Shown: one piece after another, positions 25,894-35,414 of the stretch | Position numbering within the stretch: the stretch's first letter is position 1 | Layout of the letters: each line of letters opens with the position of its first letter | DNA from: Sporofaciens musculi | Lineage (GTDB): Bacteria > Bacillota > Clostridia > Lachnospirales > Lachnospiraceae | DNA: 64,000 bases | Assembly (NCBI RefSeq): GCF_009830285.1 | Contig: NZ_WUQX01000001.1 | Span: 3,286,501-3,350,500 of the forward strand | Direction: 5' to 3' | Notes under the pieces: model-generated | Database searches by the model: none | The model's input: only the letters and a program-made list of their open reading frames with translations | Told to the model about the DNA's origin: nothing | Position numbers and translations under genes: made by a program

Positions 25894-27235
25894 AGGATTT
25901 AACAACTTAAAGATTCGCACTCAGGCTGCCCTCGTAATCCTGTTTGCCATTATTATTGCTTTTGCCTTCTTTGAACTGCTGTGGATGAACAAGTGGAACA
26001 TCTGCGAAACCGCCGAAGGCCTCAATCTCTTCTACACACAGATAAATGATAAGAGTTTTCGGGATACCCTTGCCAAAGAGGCTCTTAACTACAATATTCC
26101 AGAATCTGAGGACGATACTGAAGGCGTGAAGGCAATACAGCCTTTCTTTGACCTTGTCAGCGAATACACAGGTATCTATATCTATGACCTCGACGATGGA
26201 ATGTATATCGCCGGAAGATATGCCCCCGCCTTGGAAGCCAACGGATTTCTCTTTTTCTTCAATATTGGTTACCAGCTTACAGGCGGCGACGGAGAGTTTG
26301 TACAGGATTTCCCTTTAGAATTCGCAAACGGAACCGCAGAAATCATGATCTATGACTACGAACGGACTTTGTTCATATATCCCCTTCTGTTTGTCTGCCT
26401 GTTTTTGTCCATCTCTTTATTCCTGTGTATTATCCTTTTCTTCCTAAACAAGAAGATGAGGCAGGTTCTGGCCCTGAATAATGAAATCCTCACCATGTCT
26501 GCAGGGGATTTAACACACATGGTTCCTGATTTTGGAGGCAACGAAATCGGAATTCTTGCCCGTGAGCTTAACCATCTGCGGGAGTCCTTATCTGACAATA
26601 TCCAGAAGGAGCAGGAGAGCCGCAAAGCCAATCAAGACCTGATTACAGCTCTCTCCCACGATCTTCGGACGCCTCTCACCATCCTAAACGGGTATCTGGA
26701 GGTGCTTAAGCTAAAGCGCAACCCTCAGACACAGGAGGAATATCTTAACCGCTGTCTTAAGAAGGCCGAGGATATCAAAGAGCTGACGGATCGGATGTTT
26801 GAATATGCACTGGTGGCGGAGGAAAACGAAACGCCTGAGATTACCTGGCTTTCTTCAGACTTTATTGGACAATGCCTGACAGAAAACTGTGACTTTATTC
26901 GTCTGGCAGGCTTCACTCCCTCCTTAAAGCTGCCCGATACCACCGGCGTGCTTAAGAGCGATAAGACTATGCTGAAGCGTATTTTTAATAACCTTTTTTC
27001 AAACATTCTGAAATATGGGGATAAAAAACATGGGGTTACGGTAACCAGCCAGCTTCAGGATACCGATTTTATCGTTTCTGTCACGAATCTGATTAAGGAC
27101 GAAGCTTCTCAGATAGACAGCAATCATATCGGCCTTAAAAATGTAGACAGAATCATAAGGATGTTGGACGGGAGGATGACTGTCACACAGGAAAAAAAGA
27201 GGTTTGAGGTTGAGCTGCGATTCCCCTTACAGTAA
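25886..27235 (+). CDS. Sensor histidine kinase
   Basis: This 449-residue membrane kinase has two transmembrane helices (about residues 12-32 and 164-188) around an extracellular domain of about 130 residues. HAMP, the His box ALSHDLRTPLTILNGYLEV and the N-box IFNNLFSNILKYG follow. The G1 box is unusual: where D-x-G-x-G is expected the sequence reads VTNLIKDEASQ, as in a subgroup of Firmicute kinases, while HIGLKNVDRII follows. It starts with GTG at 25886 inside the end of the response regulator gene. The signal is unknown. Confidence 0.9.
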   Translation: MIRGFNNLKIRTQAALVILFAIIIAFAFFELLWMNKWNICETAEGLNLFYTQINDKSFRDTLAKEALNYNIPESEDDTEGVKAIQPFFDLVSEYTGIYIYDLDDGMYIAGRYAPALEANGFLFFFNIGYQLTGGDGEFVQDFPLEFANGTAEIMIYDYERTLFIYPLLFVCLFLSISLFLCIILFFLNKKMRQVLALNNEILTMSAGDLTHMVPDFGGNEIGILARELNHLRESLSDNIQKEQESRKANQDLITALSHDLRTPLTILNGYLEVLKLKRNPQTQEEYLNRCLKKAEDIKELTDRMFEYALVAEENETPEITWLSSDFIGQCLTENCDFIRLAGFTPSLKLPDTTGVLKSDKTMLKRIFNNLFSNILKYGDKKHGVTVTSQLQDTDFIVSVTNLIKDEASQIDSNHIGLKNVDRIIRMLDGRMTVTQEKKRFEVELRFPLQ

Positions 27236-27366
27236 CCCCGCCATCTCCTCTTTGCCCTGCACCATAAAAGAAAATAAATTTTTATATTGATTTTTCTTCA
27301 AAAATCTGTTTATCTATATAATAGTAAAATCTATTTACAACACTATGACAAAGAGAGGAAGACTAC

Positions 27367-28227
27367 ATGAAACCAATCAAAGAAGGAAAAGTACGCGAAA
27401 TTTACGACAATGGCAGCAGCTTAATCATGGTTGCCACAGACCGTATCAGTTGTTTTGATGTGATTCTGAAAAATGATGTGACAAAGAAGGGAACCGTCCT
27501 GACCCAGATGTCAAGGTTCTGGTTTGACATGACAAAAGACATCCTCCCAAATCATATGCTCTCCACGGATGTAAAGGACATGCCTGAATTCTTCCAGACC
27601 CCTCGATTTAACGGGAACAGCATGATGTGCAAAAAACTCAATATGCTTCCCATCGAGTGCATTGTCCGCGGCTACATCACAGGCAGCGGCTGGGCAAGCT
27701 ACCAGAAGGACGGCACAGTATGCGGGATTCGGCTGCCAGAGGGACTTAAGGAATCTGACAAGCTTCCAGAGCCAATCTATACGCCTTCCACCAAAGCCGA
27801 GATTGGCGACCACGACGAGAACATTTCCTATGAACAGAGCATTGCCCATCTGGAGAAATATTTCCCAGGAAAGGGCGAAGAATATGCGGCAAAGCTTCGT
27901 GACTGTACCCTTGCCCTCTACAAGAAATGTGCGGATTACGCCCTCACCCGCGGGATTATTATCGCTGACACTAAGTTTGAGTTCGGACTGGATGAAAAGG
28001 GCGAGCTTGTCATTGGCGACGAGATGCTGACGCCAGACAGCTCACGGTTCTGGCCTGCCGACGGATACGAGGCGGGACACGGACAGCCTTCTTTTGACAA
28101 GCAGTTTGCCCGCGACTGGTTAAAGGCCAATCCAGACAATGACTGGACTCTGCCGGAGGATATTGTTCAGAAGACCATTGACAAGTATCTCCAGGGATAT
28201 GAGATGCTGACCGGTGAAAAATTATAA
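27367..28227 (+). CDS. purC: Phosphoribosylaminoimidazole-succinocarboxamide synthase
   Basis: This 286-residue cytosolic enzyme joins aspartate to CAIR in de novo purine synthesis, using ATP. Typical motifs are KEGKVREIYDNG near the start, VATDRISCFDV, VRGYITGSGWASY and IIADTKFEFGLD. Length and motifs match the longer bacterial/fungal type of SAICAR synthase. It stands alone, with no other pur genes in view, behind AGAGAGGAAG and before a terminator. Confidence 0.95.
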   Translation: MKPIKEGKVREIYDNGSSLIMVATDRISCFDVILKNDVTKKGTVLTQMSRFWFDMTKDILPNHMLSTDVKDMPEFFQTPRFNGNSMMCKKLNMLPIECIVRGYITGSGWASYQKDGTVCGIRLPEGLKESDKLPEPIYTPSTKAEIGDHDENISYEQSIAHLEKYFPGKGEEYAAKLRDCTLALYKKCADYALTRGIIIADTKFEFGLDEKGELVIGDEMLTPDSSRFWPADGYEAGHGQPSFDKQFARDWLKANPDNDWTLPEDIVQKTIDKYLQGYEMLTGEKL

Positions 28228-28243
28228 TCCATATTCCAGATAT

Positions 28244-28290
28244 AAAAAATGGCTGCCCCATCGTAAATTTCAATGAGGCAGCTATTTTTT
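28244..28290 (+). terminator. Terminator of purC
   Basis: A stem (ATGGCTGCCCCA with TGAGGCAGCTAT, including G-U pairs) is followed by a T run. An A run precedes the stem on the plus strand, so it may also stop minus-strand transcription. It lies between purC and the convergent htrA gene. Confidence 0.8.
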
Positions 28291-28302
28291 ATATTCTTAT
28301 AT

Positions 28303-29574
28303 TTAATTTGAGCCTTTTCCCAGCGTCACTTCCACATCTTTGCTTTGGTATTCACCGTCGCTTCCTGGAACGGCAATGGTTACCGTCACCGTTTCCCCCG
28401 CCTTGTAATACTGAAGCTGCTCTAAAAGTGTATTGGTATTGTTAATGGCAGTTCCATTCAAAGCTGTGACAACAGAACCCTTTGTAATCCCAGCGCGCTC
28501 GGCTCCGCCTCCTCTGATTACATCCGTGATATACACGCCAATGGGCATACGGTACATCTGAGAAGTCTCCTGCGTAACATCTACAGGCTCTGAAATTCCC
28601 AGATAGCCTCTCTCCTCATCTGCAACCTTGGTTCTGGTCTCACGGTTCATAAGCCCTTCAATCGTATCTCTGGCCTCTGAAACCGGAATGGCATATCCAA
28701 TTCCTTCTACCGCTTCATAGGCAGCCTTGGCCGTATTAATCCCAATGACCTCGCCCTTGTTATTCAGCAATGCGCCTCCGCTGTTTCCTGGATTGATGGC
28801 CGCATCAGTCTGAATCAGGTTGCTGTCAAATCCTTCAATACGTCTTTCTGTAGCGGAAATAATCCCTCTGGTGACAGACTGACCGTACCCCAGCGCGTTT
28901 CCAATAGCAATGGCTTCCTCACCCACCTGTATTTGATCGGAATCACCTAATGTGGCAACGGCAATCTTCTCTCTGGTGCTGTCCTTTATCTTACTTAAGT
29001 CTACCGCCACAACCGCCAGGTCTCGACTGGCATCCGTCCCCTTGATATTCGCCTCAACGCTTTCTTCGTCAATGAAGGAAACGGTCAGGGTGTCGCTGCC
29101 CTCTACCACATGGTTATTGGTCACAATCAGAAGCTCAGAATCGTTCTGTCCGATAATGATACCTGAACCTGCGCTCTGACTCTGTCTCTCCTGGATTCCT
29201 CCAAAGAAGCTCTGTACCTGCTGAACGCTCATGTTCGTAATGGAAACTACGGATGGCATTGCATTTTGTGCAATATCAGCAACATCTGACTTGGAGGCGC
29301 CGCTAGAGGAGGTGGTAAGCTTCGCGCTGCCAATGCTCTCCGACTTCTGGCTATCATTGGTACTCTCCTTCACAGTCTTGTTATTCAGGAATTTTCCTGC
29401 CACAATATTGCTTGTCTGGAATGCCGCGCTTGCCGTCACTCCGAACACCAGACCGAAGCACACGGTCTTTACCCACTTTGGCGCCCCTTTTTTCTTGTGA
29501 GGCGGTCTGTACTCTGAATTATTCTGCTGATTATTATCCTGTCCCGGTGTGTAATAAGTATATTGGTGATCCAT
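28303..29574 (-). CDS. htrA: HtrA/DegP-like membrane-anchored serine protease
   Basis: This 423-residue protein has a cytoplasmic N-terminal tail rich in Gln and Asn, one membrane helix (WVKTVCFGLVFGVTASAAF), a trypsin-like domain and one PDZ domain at the C terminus. The catalytic triad is visible as His in TNNHVVEG, Asp in DASRDLAVVAV and Ser in NPGNSGGALLN. It should degrade misfolded exported proteins at the outer membrane face. The ATG at 29574 (MDHQYTYYT) follows AAAGGAGAT. An inverted repeat CCGTCA-N16-TGACGG at 29628-29655 could be an operator. Confidence 0.92.
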   Translation of the reverse strand: MDHQYTYYTPGQDNNQQNNSEYRPPHKKKGAPKWVKTVCFGLVFGVTASAAFQTSNIVAGKFLNNKTVKESTNDSQKSESIGSAKLTTSSSGASKSDVADIAQNAMPSVVSITNMSVQQVQSFFGGIQERQSQSAGSGIIIGQNDSELLIVTNNHVVEGSDTLTVSFIDEESVEANIKGTDASRDLAVVAVDLSKIKDSTREKIAVATLGDSDQIQVGEEAIAIGNALGYGQSVTRGIISATERRIEGFDSNLIQTDAAINPGNSGGALLNNKGEVIGINTAKAAYEAVEGIGYAIPVSEARDTIEGLMNRETRTKVADEERGYLGISEPVDVTQETSQMYRMPIGVYITDVIRGGGAERAGITKGSVVTALNGTAINNTNTLLEQLQYYKAGETVTVTIAVPGSDGEYQSKDVEVTLGKGSN

Positions 29575-29676
29575 ATTGATATCTCCTTTCATTCTGGTTC
29601 ATTTTTGCTTTTCTGATTAGTAGTTTACCGTCAAATTGTGTTTAAAATGTGACGGAACCGTGATAAAATCTTTAAA

Positions 29677-30825
29677 TCAAAAAAACAAATTTTCCCGAAT
29701 GTCTCTCTCATTTCCACACAAAGACCCCTGCACCATCTCCGGCTTACCGCCGCCTCTGCCGCCAAAAGCCTCGTTTATCCGCCTGCACAGAGGGCGCACA
29801 TCCCTTTCCCTGCTGCCGATTACATACCGAAAGCCTTGTTCTTCATTTCCTGCAAAAACGGCGCAGACCCTTGCTCCCTTGTTCAGCAGAAGATTCATCA
29901 GCTCTCTGGGCGCGCTTCCCTCCAATCCGGAATCGAACACAGCAACCACATCCTCTGTAACCGGAATCTCCATAGCCCGATAGGTCAGCATTTTCTGGGT
30001 GAGGGAAGATATCCTTCCCTTAAGGCTTCCTGTTTCTTCTTTCAGACGGGCCACCGCGTCTGCCACCTCATACTCCTTCGCACTTAAAAGGGAGGAGATG
30101 GCCTTTCCGTTCTCTTCTTTCATATTATAATCTGCCAATGCGCGAAATCCGCAGACCATGGTAATCCGCTCTCCGCCCTTGTAGTTAATCATATGGACCA
30201 GCTTAATAAGCCCGATTTCTCCGGTAGAGCCAAGATGGGGGGCGCAGCAGGCGCACACGTCATATTCCGGCACAGTAATAATCCGCACCTGTCCCTCAAT
30301 CTCTATCTTACTCCGATACTCTAACACCGCCAGTTCTTCTTTGGTCGGGTAAGTGATTCCCACCTTAAGATTGGCGAACACCGCACGGTTTGCCTCCAGC
30401 TCAATCTCCTTTAACTCCTCTTTGGTAATCGGCCCGTTAAAATCCATAGTGCAGTAATCCTCACCCAGATGGAAGCCTACATTGTCATACCCAAATCTGC
30501 TGTGGACAAGTCCGGATATGATGTGCTCGCCTGTATGCTGCTGCATCCTGTCAAAACGTACCTCCCAGTTAAGCCGTCCTGTCACCACACTCCCTGCCTC
30601 AAGAGGGGAAGTCACCGTATGGTAAATCAAACCGTCTTTTTCCCTGGTATCCACCACCTCGGCGTCACCAAGCCATCCCACGTCTCCGTACTGGCCTCCT
30701 CCCTCCGGAAAAAATGCCGTCCCATCCAATACTGCTTTGTACATATCGCCATCCGGCTCACAGGAAAGCACCTTCGCCTGAAATTCTCTTCTGTAACCGT
30801 CCTGATAGAATAATTTCTCCGTCAT
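29677..30825 (-). CDS. Alanyl-tRNA editing protein with DHHA1 domain (AlaX-L type)
   Basis: This 382-residue protein would remove serine or glycine wrongly attached to tRNA-Ala. It has the AlaRS-like editing site motifs QQHTGEH and CACCAPHLG (zinc ligands H, H, C, H) and a C-terminal DHHA1 domain ending in GGRGGGKPEMVQGS. It lacks the aminoacylation domain of AlaRS. The stop of the upstream argS gene is only 3 bases away, so the genes are probably co-transcribed as tRNA-charging and quality-control functions. Confidence 0.88.
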   Translation of the reverse strand: MTEKLFYQDGYRREFQAKVLSCEPDGDMYKAVLDGTAFFPEGGGQYGDVGWLGDAEVVDTREKDGLIYHTVTSPLEAGSVVTGRLNWEVRFDRMQQHTGEHIISGLVHSRFGYDNVGFHLGEDYCTMDFNGPITKEELKEIELEANRAVFANLKVGITYPTKEELAVLEYRSKIEIEGQVRIITVPEYDVCACCAPHLGSTGEIGLIKLVHMINYKGGERITMVCGFRALADYNMKEENGKAISSLLSAKEYEVADAVARLKEETGSLKGRISSLTQKMLTYRAMEIPVTEDVVAVFDSGLEGSAPRELMNLLLNKGARVCAVFAGNEEQGFRYVIGSRERDVRPLCRRINEAFGGRGGGKPEMVQGSLCGNERDIRENLFF

Positions 30826-30828
30826 CTC

Positions 30829-32595
30829 TTACATCCTCTCCGGCGCCTCAAAACCAAGTACGTCTATACAAGCCTCCAACACCCGCTTTGTAAGCACAAG
30901 CAGCGCAATATATCCCTTCTGTTTGGTCTCGTCTTCCTCTGTAAGAATCTTCGTCTCATGGTAGAAGCGGTTGAATGCGTTTGCAAGGTCATAGATATAT
31001 GCGCAAATCTTATGGAGAGCCAGCTCGTCAAAGGCGGTCTCAATCACATCATTATATTTCACAACCTCCAGCATCAGGTCTTTCTCATTCCCATCATGGG
31101 CAGGCTCAATCTTAAGCTTGCCAATCTCCTTACCCTGGGCCTGATATTTATTCAGAATAGACTTAATCCGCACAATGGTGTACAGAATATAGGGACCTGT
31201 ATTGCCCTCAAAAGAGGTAAAACGCTCTACGTCAAACACATAGTCCTTAGCCGCCTGGTTAGACAAATCCCCATATTTAATGGCAGACATGCCCACAAGC
31301 TTCGCCGTTTCCTCCGCCTCATCTGCATCCACAGTACGGTTCTCGGCAATCTTCTTGTGCATTTCCTCAACAATCTCCCCAATGAGCTTCTCCAGACGCA
31401 TGACTCCGCCCTCCCTGGTCTTAAAGGGCTTTCCGTCCTTTCCGTTCATGGTGCCAAAGCCCAGGAATTCAAGCTTCGTCGTCTCAGGCACAATCCCTGT
31501 CTTTCTGGCTGCACGGAACACCTGGAGGAAATGAAGGTCCTGCCTTTTATCCGCCAGATAGATAATTTGCTCTGGATGATAGTCCTCCATTCTCTGGATT
31601 AACGTGGCAAGGTCTGTCGTCCCATAGAGAGAGGCGCCGTCTGATTTCTGAATCATACAGGGTGGAATCTCCTTGGTATCAGACTCCTGCTGCACATCAA
31701 TTACCAGCGCACCGTCGTCGATATGGGCATAGCCCTCCTGCTTCAAGCGTTCAATCATGTCCGGTATATAGGCCTGGGCATCCGACTCCCCTTTCCACAA
31801 GTCAAATTCCACGTTCAGACTCTCATAATTCTTCTTAAGATCTGTCACAGACACATCCATAATATGTCGCCAAATAGCCCTGTATCCTCTGTGTCCATTC
31901 TGGAGAAGACGGGTGGCCTCAAGGGCATCCTGCCGGTATTTCTCATCCTCCTTGGCCCTGCTGCTGGCTTTCGGATAGATTTCCTCCAGTCCTCCTATGG
32001 TAAATGGCGCCTCCTTAGGGTACTCTCCTTTATAGTCCTCCTGAAAATAAGGAAGGTTGGGCTCTCTCTCCTTAAGCTCTGTGATAATCAGCCCCATCTG
32101 ATATCCCCAGTCTCCCAGATGGATATCCCCCAGTACACGGTGTCCCATCTTTCTTGCAAGCCTCTTAATCCCTTCACCGATAATTGCTGATCGCAGATGT
32201 CCCACATGGAGCGGCTTCGCCACATTCGCCCCGCCATAATCTACTACAACGGTCTTAGGCGCTTTCGCCCTCTCAAGCCCCAAATCCTTATCCTCACTCA
32301 TCTGGTTTAAGTAATCCGCCACATATTCATTCTTAAGCTTCATATTAATAAAGCCCGGCTTCACAGCCGCTACTTCTGCCAAACACTGACTGTCACTAAG
32401 CCTGTCCACAACATCATTTGCAATCATAATAGGAGCCTTCCGGTAAGCCTTAGCCCCTGCCATGGCGCCGTTACACTGATATTCACACAAATCCGGACGG
32501 TTGGACAGCGTTACCTTTGCGTATTCCTTGTCATATCCCGCTGCCTCAAATGCCGCTGCCAGCTCGTTGGCAATCAAATCCATGATTTTCCTCAT
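30829..32595 (-). CDS. argS: Arginyl-tRNA synthetase
   Basis: This 588-residue class I synthetase charges tRNA-Arg. The N-terminal Add1 domain, the HIGH-type motif KPLHVGHLRSAIIG near residue 130 and the C-terminal DALR anticodon-binding domain ending DVLGFEAPERM are all visible. The ATG at 32595 sits 5 bases after AGGAGGAG. A tRNA-Arg gene lies about 0.8 kb upstream on the same strand. Confidence 0.97.
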   Translation of the reverse strand: MRKIMDLIANELAAAFEAAGYDKEYAKVTLSNRPDLCEYQCNGAMAGAKAYRKAPIMIANDVVDRLSDSQCLAEVAAVKPGFINMKLKNEYVADYLNQMSEDKDLGLERAKAPKTVVVDYGGANVAKPLHVGHLRSAIIGEGIKRLARKMGHRVLGDIHLGDWGYQMGLIITELKEREPNLPYFQEDYKGEYPKEAPFTIGGLEEIYPKASSRAKEDEKYRQDALEATRLLQNGHRGYRAIWRHIMDVSVTDLKKNYESLNVEFDLWKGESDAQAYIPDMIERLKQEGYAHIDDGALVIDVQQESDTKEIPPCMIQKSDGASLYGTTDLATLIQRMEDYHPEQIIYLADKRQDLHFLQVFRAARKTGIVPETTKLEFLGFGTMNGKDGKPFKTREGGVMRLEKLIGEIVEEMHKKIAENRTVDADEAEETAKLVGMSAIKYGDLSNQAAKDYVFDVERFTSFEGNTGPYILYTIVRIKSILNKYQAQGKEIGKLKIEPAHDGNEKDLMLEVVKYNDVIETAFDELALHKICAYIYDLANAFNRFYHETKILTEEDETKQKGYIALLVLTKRVLEACIDVLGFEAPERM

Positions 32596-32627
32596 CTTTT
32601 CTCCTCCTCTGGATATAATATTATAAC

Positions 32628-32665
32628 AAAAAAAGCCAGATCTCTGCAATCCACAGGGATCTGAC
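32628..32665 (-). terminator. Terminator before argS
   Basis: On the minus strand GGTCAGATCCCTGTGG pairs with the partner arm ending AGATCTGGC, followed by seven T. It follows the small exported-protein gene at 32724 and precedes argS by about 30 bases. Confidence 0.7.
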
Positions 32666-32723
32666 CCTAAAAACCTTCTCTGATACGGCAGAGTAATCCT
32701 TCACATCAGACAGCTTAAAGATA

Positions 32724-33350
32724 CTATGCATCTACATCCTTGTAAGCATTCTCTAAATCTGCCAATGCCTCCTTTAGTAACGCATCCGACCGTACCGCTC
32801 TCTGGTATTCGTCCTGCGTTGCTGCCATAAGCGCTTGTACATCATCATGTGCCGCAATCTCCTGGATATACGACTTCACCTTCTCATCTTCCACCGAAGC
32901 GCTGACTTCATATCCGCCTTCTTCGTCCTCCACGATATACACGGTACTCAATCCAGGAACCTTGGTAAAGACGTCCCGAATCTTCATATTATATCTGGCA
33001 AAGGCCACATATGTACCACGGTACTTTCCTTCCTTTGTATAAACGCAAATGTCGTCATAGGACTCCACAAAGCCGGCTTCTTCTTCCTGCTGTCGATAAT
33101 AATCCTTCACAGCGCCGCTTATCTTAGGATATTCCTCCATCTTAAGTGGATTCAGCTTCGCAAATCCACTTCTTAAGTTCTCCGTATATAACTGGTCGGA
33201 AATCTTCTTTTGTGCTTTCTGGACTTTCGCTTTGGTAAGGCTTGAGCCGGCCGCACCTACAACCGCCACTGATATTACCAGGAATATCAATATGATAACC
33301 CTTCTGTATCTCCTACGGCTGTTGGGGCAGTCCTTTTCTTGTCCTTCCAT
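32724..33350 (-). CDS. Uncharacterised membrane-anchored protein
   Basis: This 208-residue protein has a basic N terminus (SRRRYRRV) followed by one membrane helix (IILIFLVISVAVVGAAG). A hydrophilic domain of about 165 residues follows, probably outside the cell, rich in Lys, Glu and Tyr. I do not recognise a family with certainty. It may bear a distant likeness to small exported alpha/beta domains seen in Lachnospiraceae. The correct start is ATG 33350 behind GGAGGT. A longer frame running upstream to 33521 is only the translated tRNA-Arg gene. Confidence 0.7.
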   Translation of the reverse strand: MEGQEKDCPNSRRRYRRVIILIFLVISVAVVGAAGSSLTKAKVQKAQKKISDQLYTENLRSGFAKLNPLKMEEYPKISGAVKDYYRQQEEEAGFVESYDDICVYTKEGKYRGTYVAFARYNMKIRDVFTKVPGLSTVYIVEDEEGGYEVSASVEDEKVKSYIQEIAAHDDVQALMAATQDEYQRAVRSDALLKEALADLENAYKDVDA

Positions 33351-33385
33351 AAGGCTACCTCCATCTGCACTTATAAATAAAGATA

Positions 33386-33457
33386 CACACCCGGGCGGAT
33401 TCGAACCGCCGCTCCCGCCTCCGGAGGGCGGTGCTCTATCCCCTGAGCTACGGGTGC
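33386..33457 (-). tRNA. tRNA-Arg (anticodon CCG)
   Basis: A complete 72-base cloverleaf can be folded. The acceptor GCACCCG pairs with CGGGTGT, the D stem is GCTC/GAGC, and the anticodon stem CCGCC/GGCGG holds loop CTCCGGA with anticodon CCG. The T stem GGCGG/CCGCC has loop TTCGAAT. The CCA end is not encoded. It would read CGG codons. Confidence 0.95.
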
Positions 33458-33570
33458 ATATAAATTGCAAAAATAATATTACCACATTTATCCCAAAAAG
33501 TAAAGGAAATGAGGACAACATTTCTCACATTTCCTCTACTTTTTTCTTCGGGCGCCCTTTAAGCCTGCTC

Positions 33571-34464
33571 TCAGGCAGTTAAACGCCTTTCCTGTCGGTC
33601 ATAGTAATAGACATGATTGGAAAGATACTCCTCTGGGTCTACCTGGGTCTCATTGACCTTCACCACAAGAAAATCCAAGGCCTCCCGACCAGGAGATACG
33701 CTCTCCGGCACGACAATCACCTCATGGATACTGCTTGGAAGCACATAAAAGTTTTCTGCTAGATAAGCGCCAATCCCGTCAAGCTGATTCTCGTACAAGA
33801 TTACGGCAGCCCCATAGCTGCGAATGCAGTTACTCAGTACATACATAAGGTCTTTTCCTTTGTTATCCGCTTCGCCCCTCCCGTCTTCTTTAACAGGCAG
33901 CTCTTTAAGGAGAGCGCTCATGGCTCTGAACTCATAGGGCAGCAATTTCCCAGTATTCCTTTGGGCCTCACAGGAGACCTCCTTCTTTGATACATTCCAC
34001 ATCTTTAGATGCTCATCCCGTATCATAAGCGACGCCATCCCGTAGGAATTCACCTCCAACAGCACATAGTATACCACAGCCAAATCCAGATATTCGTCAT
34101 AAGGCGCCTCTAAGAGCATATCTTCATTGGCCTTACGGTTTACCAGATGATAGACAATCCTCTCCTTAACCTTCTTAAAATCCCTGAGAAATTCCCCCTC
34201 AAAGCTGCTTTTAAAACGTACCTCCCTGTACATCTTCAGAATATCTCCCGCAATATTTTCCACAGAGCCTCCTGCGAGAAACTGCTGATAATACTCCTCC
34301 AGATAGATGGTGGGAAAGATATTGCCCCCCTTTTCCGCAATGGTCAGCCCATGTCTCTTGGTTCCATTGTTCTTAACTGTGGAATGTATGTATACCGAAA
34401 TATTCCCGTCTACCTTCTCCTTAACCTTTCCTTCTACCGCATGAATAAACTGAAAATATGTCAT
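33571..34464 (-). CDS. DUF5688 family protein
   Basis: This 297-residue soluble protein opens MTYFQFIHAVEGKVKEKV and later has HGLTIAEKGGNIFPTIYLEEYY, matching DUF5688, a family largely restricted to Lachnospiraceae and relatives. No catalytic motif or membrane helix is obvious. The ATG at 34464 follows AAGGAG. Many genomes carry several copies, and the role is unknown. It is a useful taxonomic marker here. Confidence 0.75.
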   Translation of the reverse strand: MTYFQFIHAVEGKVKEKVDGNISVYIHSTVKNNGTKRHGLTIAEKGGNIFPTIYLEEYYQQFLAGGSVENIAGDILKMYREVRFKSSFEGEFLRDFKKVKERIVYHLVNRKANEDMLLEAPYDEYLDLAVVYYVLLEVNSYGMASLMIRDEHLKMWNVSKKEVSCEAQRNTGKLLPYEFRAMSALLKELPVKEDGRGEADNKGKDLMYVLSNCIRSYGAAVILYENQLDGIGAYLAENFYVLPSSIHEVIVVPESVSPGREALDFLVVKVNETQVDPEEYLSNHVYYYDRQERRLTA

Positions 34465-34663
34465 TCCTCTCCTTTCTTTCATTCCTTGGGCCCTCCTTCC
34501 AGGAGCTTATTTCTGTTTGGACGTCTCTTTTAACATCCATCTATCTTCGCGCCTGCGCGCCGCAAGGTATACTGGCAACACTTTGATTTTTCATGGAAAC
34601 TGGCAGGAAATCTGCCTCTGAACAAATCAGAAAATGATTGAAATATTATGGTAACATTATTAT

Positions 34664-34696
34664 AGAAAAGCCCTGCTTAAATTGCAAGGCTTTTCG
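34664..34696 (-). terminator. Terminator of efp
   Basis: GAAAAGCC and GGCTTTTC arms, extended by TTGC/GCAG pairing, form a stem-loop about 35 bases after the efp stop. Both strands end in short T or A runs, so it may work in both directions. Confidence 0.65.
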
Positions 34697-34728
34697 TATG
34701 ACATATTTCGACAAAATTTTTAACCATT

Positions 34729-35286
34729 CTAAGCTCTGGAAAGATACTGGCCTGTACGGGTATCAATCTTGATCTTCTCTCCCTGCTCTACAAACAGAGG
34801 AACCATAACCTGTGCGCCCGTCTCAACAATGGCCGGCTTCGTCGCGCCCGTAGCTGTGTTCCCCTTCACGCCCGGCTCAGACTCTGTAATCAAAAGCTCT
34901 ACCGTAAACGGCGGCTCAATAGCGAACACCTTTCCCTGATAGGACTTCATGGAAACCACTTCATTCTCTTTCACAAACTTCAAGGCGTCTCCCACATCAT
35001 CCGCACCTACCGGAGTCTGCTCAAAGGTCTCCATATCCATGAAGTAGTACAAGCCTCCGTCATTGTACAGATATTGTACTTCCTTTCTCTCGATAAATGC
35101 TTTCTTCAAAACATCCTTGGACGGATTGAACGTACGCTCAACCACGCCGCCATTGATTACATCTTTTAATTTCGTGCGGACAAATGCAGAACCCTTACCT
35201 GGCTTTACATGTAAAAATTCCAGACATTCATACACTTTTCCGTCAATCTCATAAGTCGTACCCTTCTCAATATAAGCATCTGCCAT
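34729..35286 (-). CDS. efp: Translation elongation factor P
   Basis: This 185-residue protein rescues ribosomes stalled at polyproline stretches. The N-terminal KOW-like domain has [15 protein letters not shown] with the exposed Lys that is often modified, followed by two OB domains ending [11 protein letters not shown]. The N terminus [16 protein letters not shown] departs somewhat from most EF-Ps. The ATG at 35286 follows AAGGAGG, and an upstream in-frame codon is not needed. No EpmA or EpmB gene is in view. Confidence 0.95.
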   Translation of the reverse strand: MADAYIEKGTTYEIDGKVYECLEFLHVKPGKGSAFVRTKLKDVINGGVVERTFNPSKDVLKKAFIERKEVQYLYNDGGLYYFMDMETFEQTPVGADDVGDALKFVKENEVVSMKSYQGKVFAIEPPFTVELLITESEPGVKGNTATGATKPAIVETGAQVMVPLFVEQGEKIKIDTRTGQYLSRA

Positions 35287-35414
35287 TCTATAATTCCTCC
35301 TTAGCTGCGCCAAATAAGCGCTTTATACTTTCATTCTTATATCTTTTCTCATTCTATAATAGATTGCAGCTTTTTTCAACCTTTTTTCTTCACAAACTTG
35401 CACACATATAAACA

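Noticed and set aside
33386..33457. tRNA-Arg as an integration site for a mobile element
   Set aside because: No integrase gene and no repeated tRNA 3' end were seen in the window.
33351..33521. N-terminal extension of the protein encoded at 32724-33350 (RSSGDRAPPSGGGSGG region)
   Set aside because: This is the tRNA-Arg gene read in translation. A ribosome site GGAGGT and an ATG at 33350 give the natural start.
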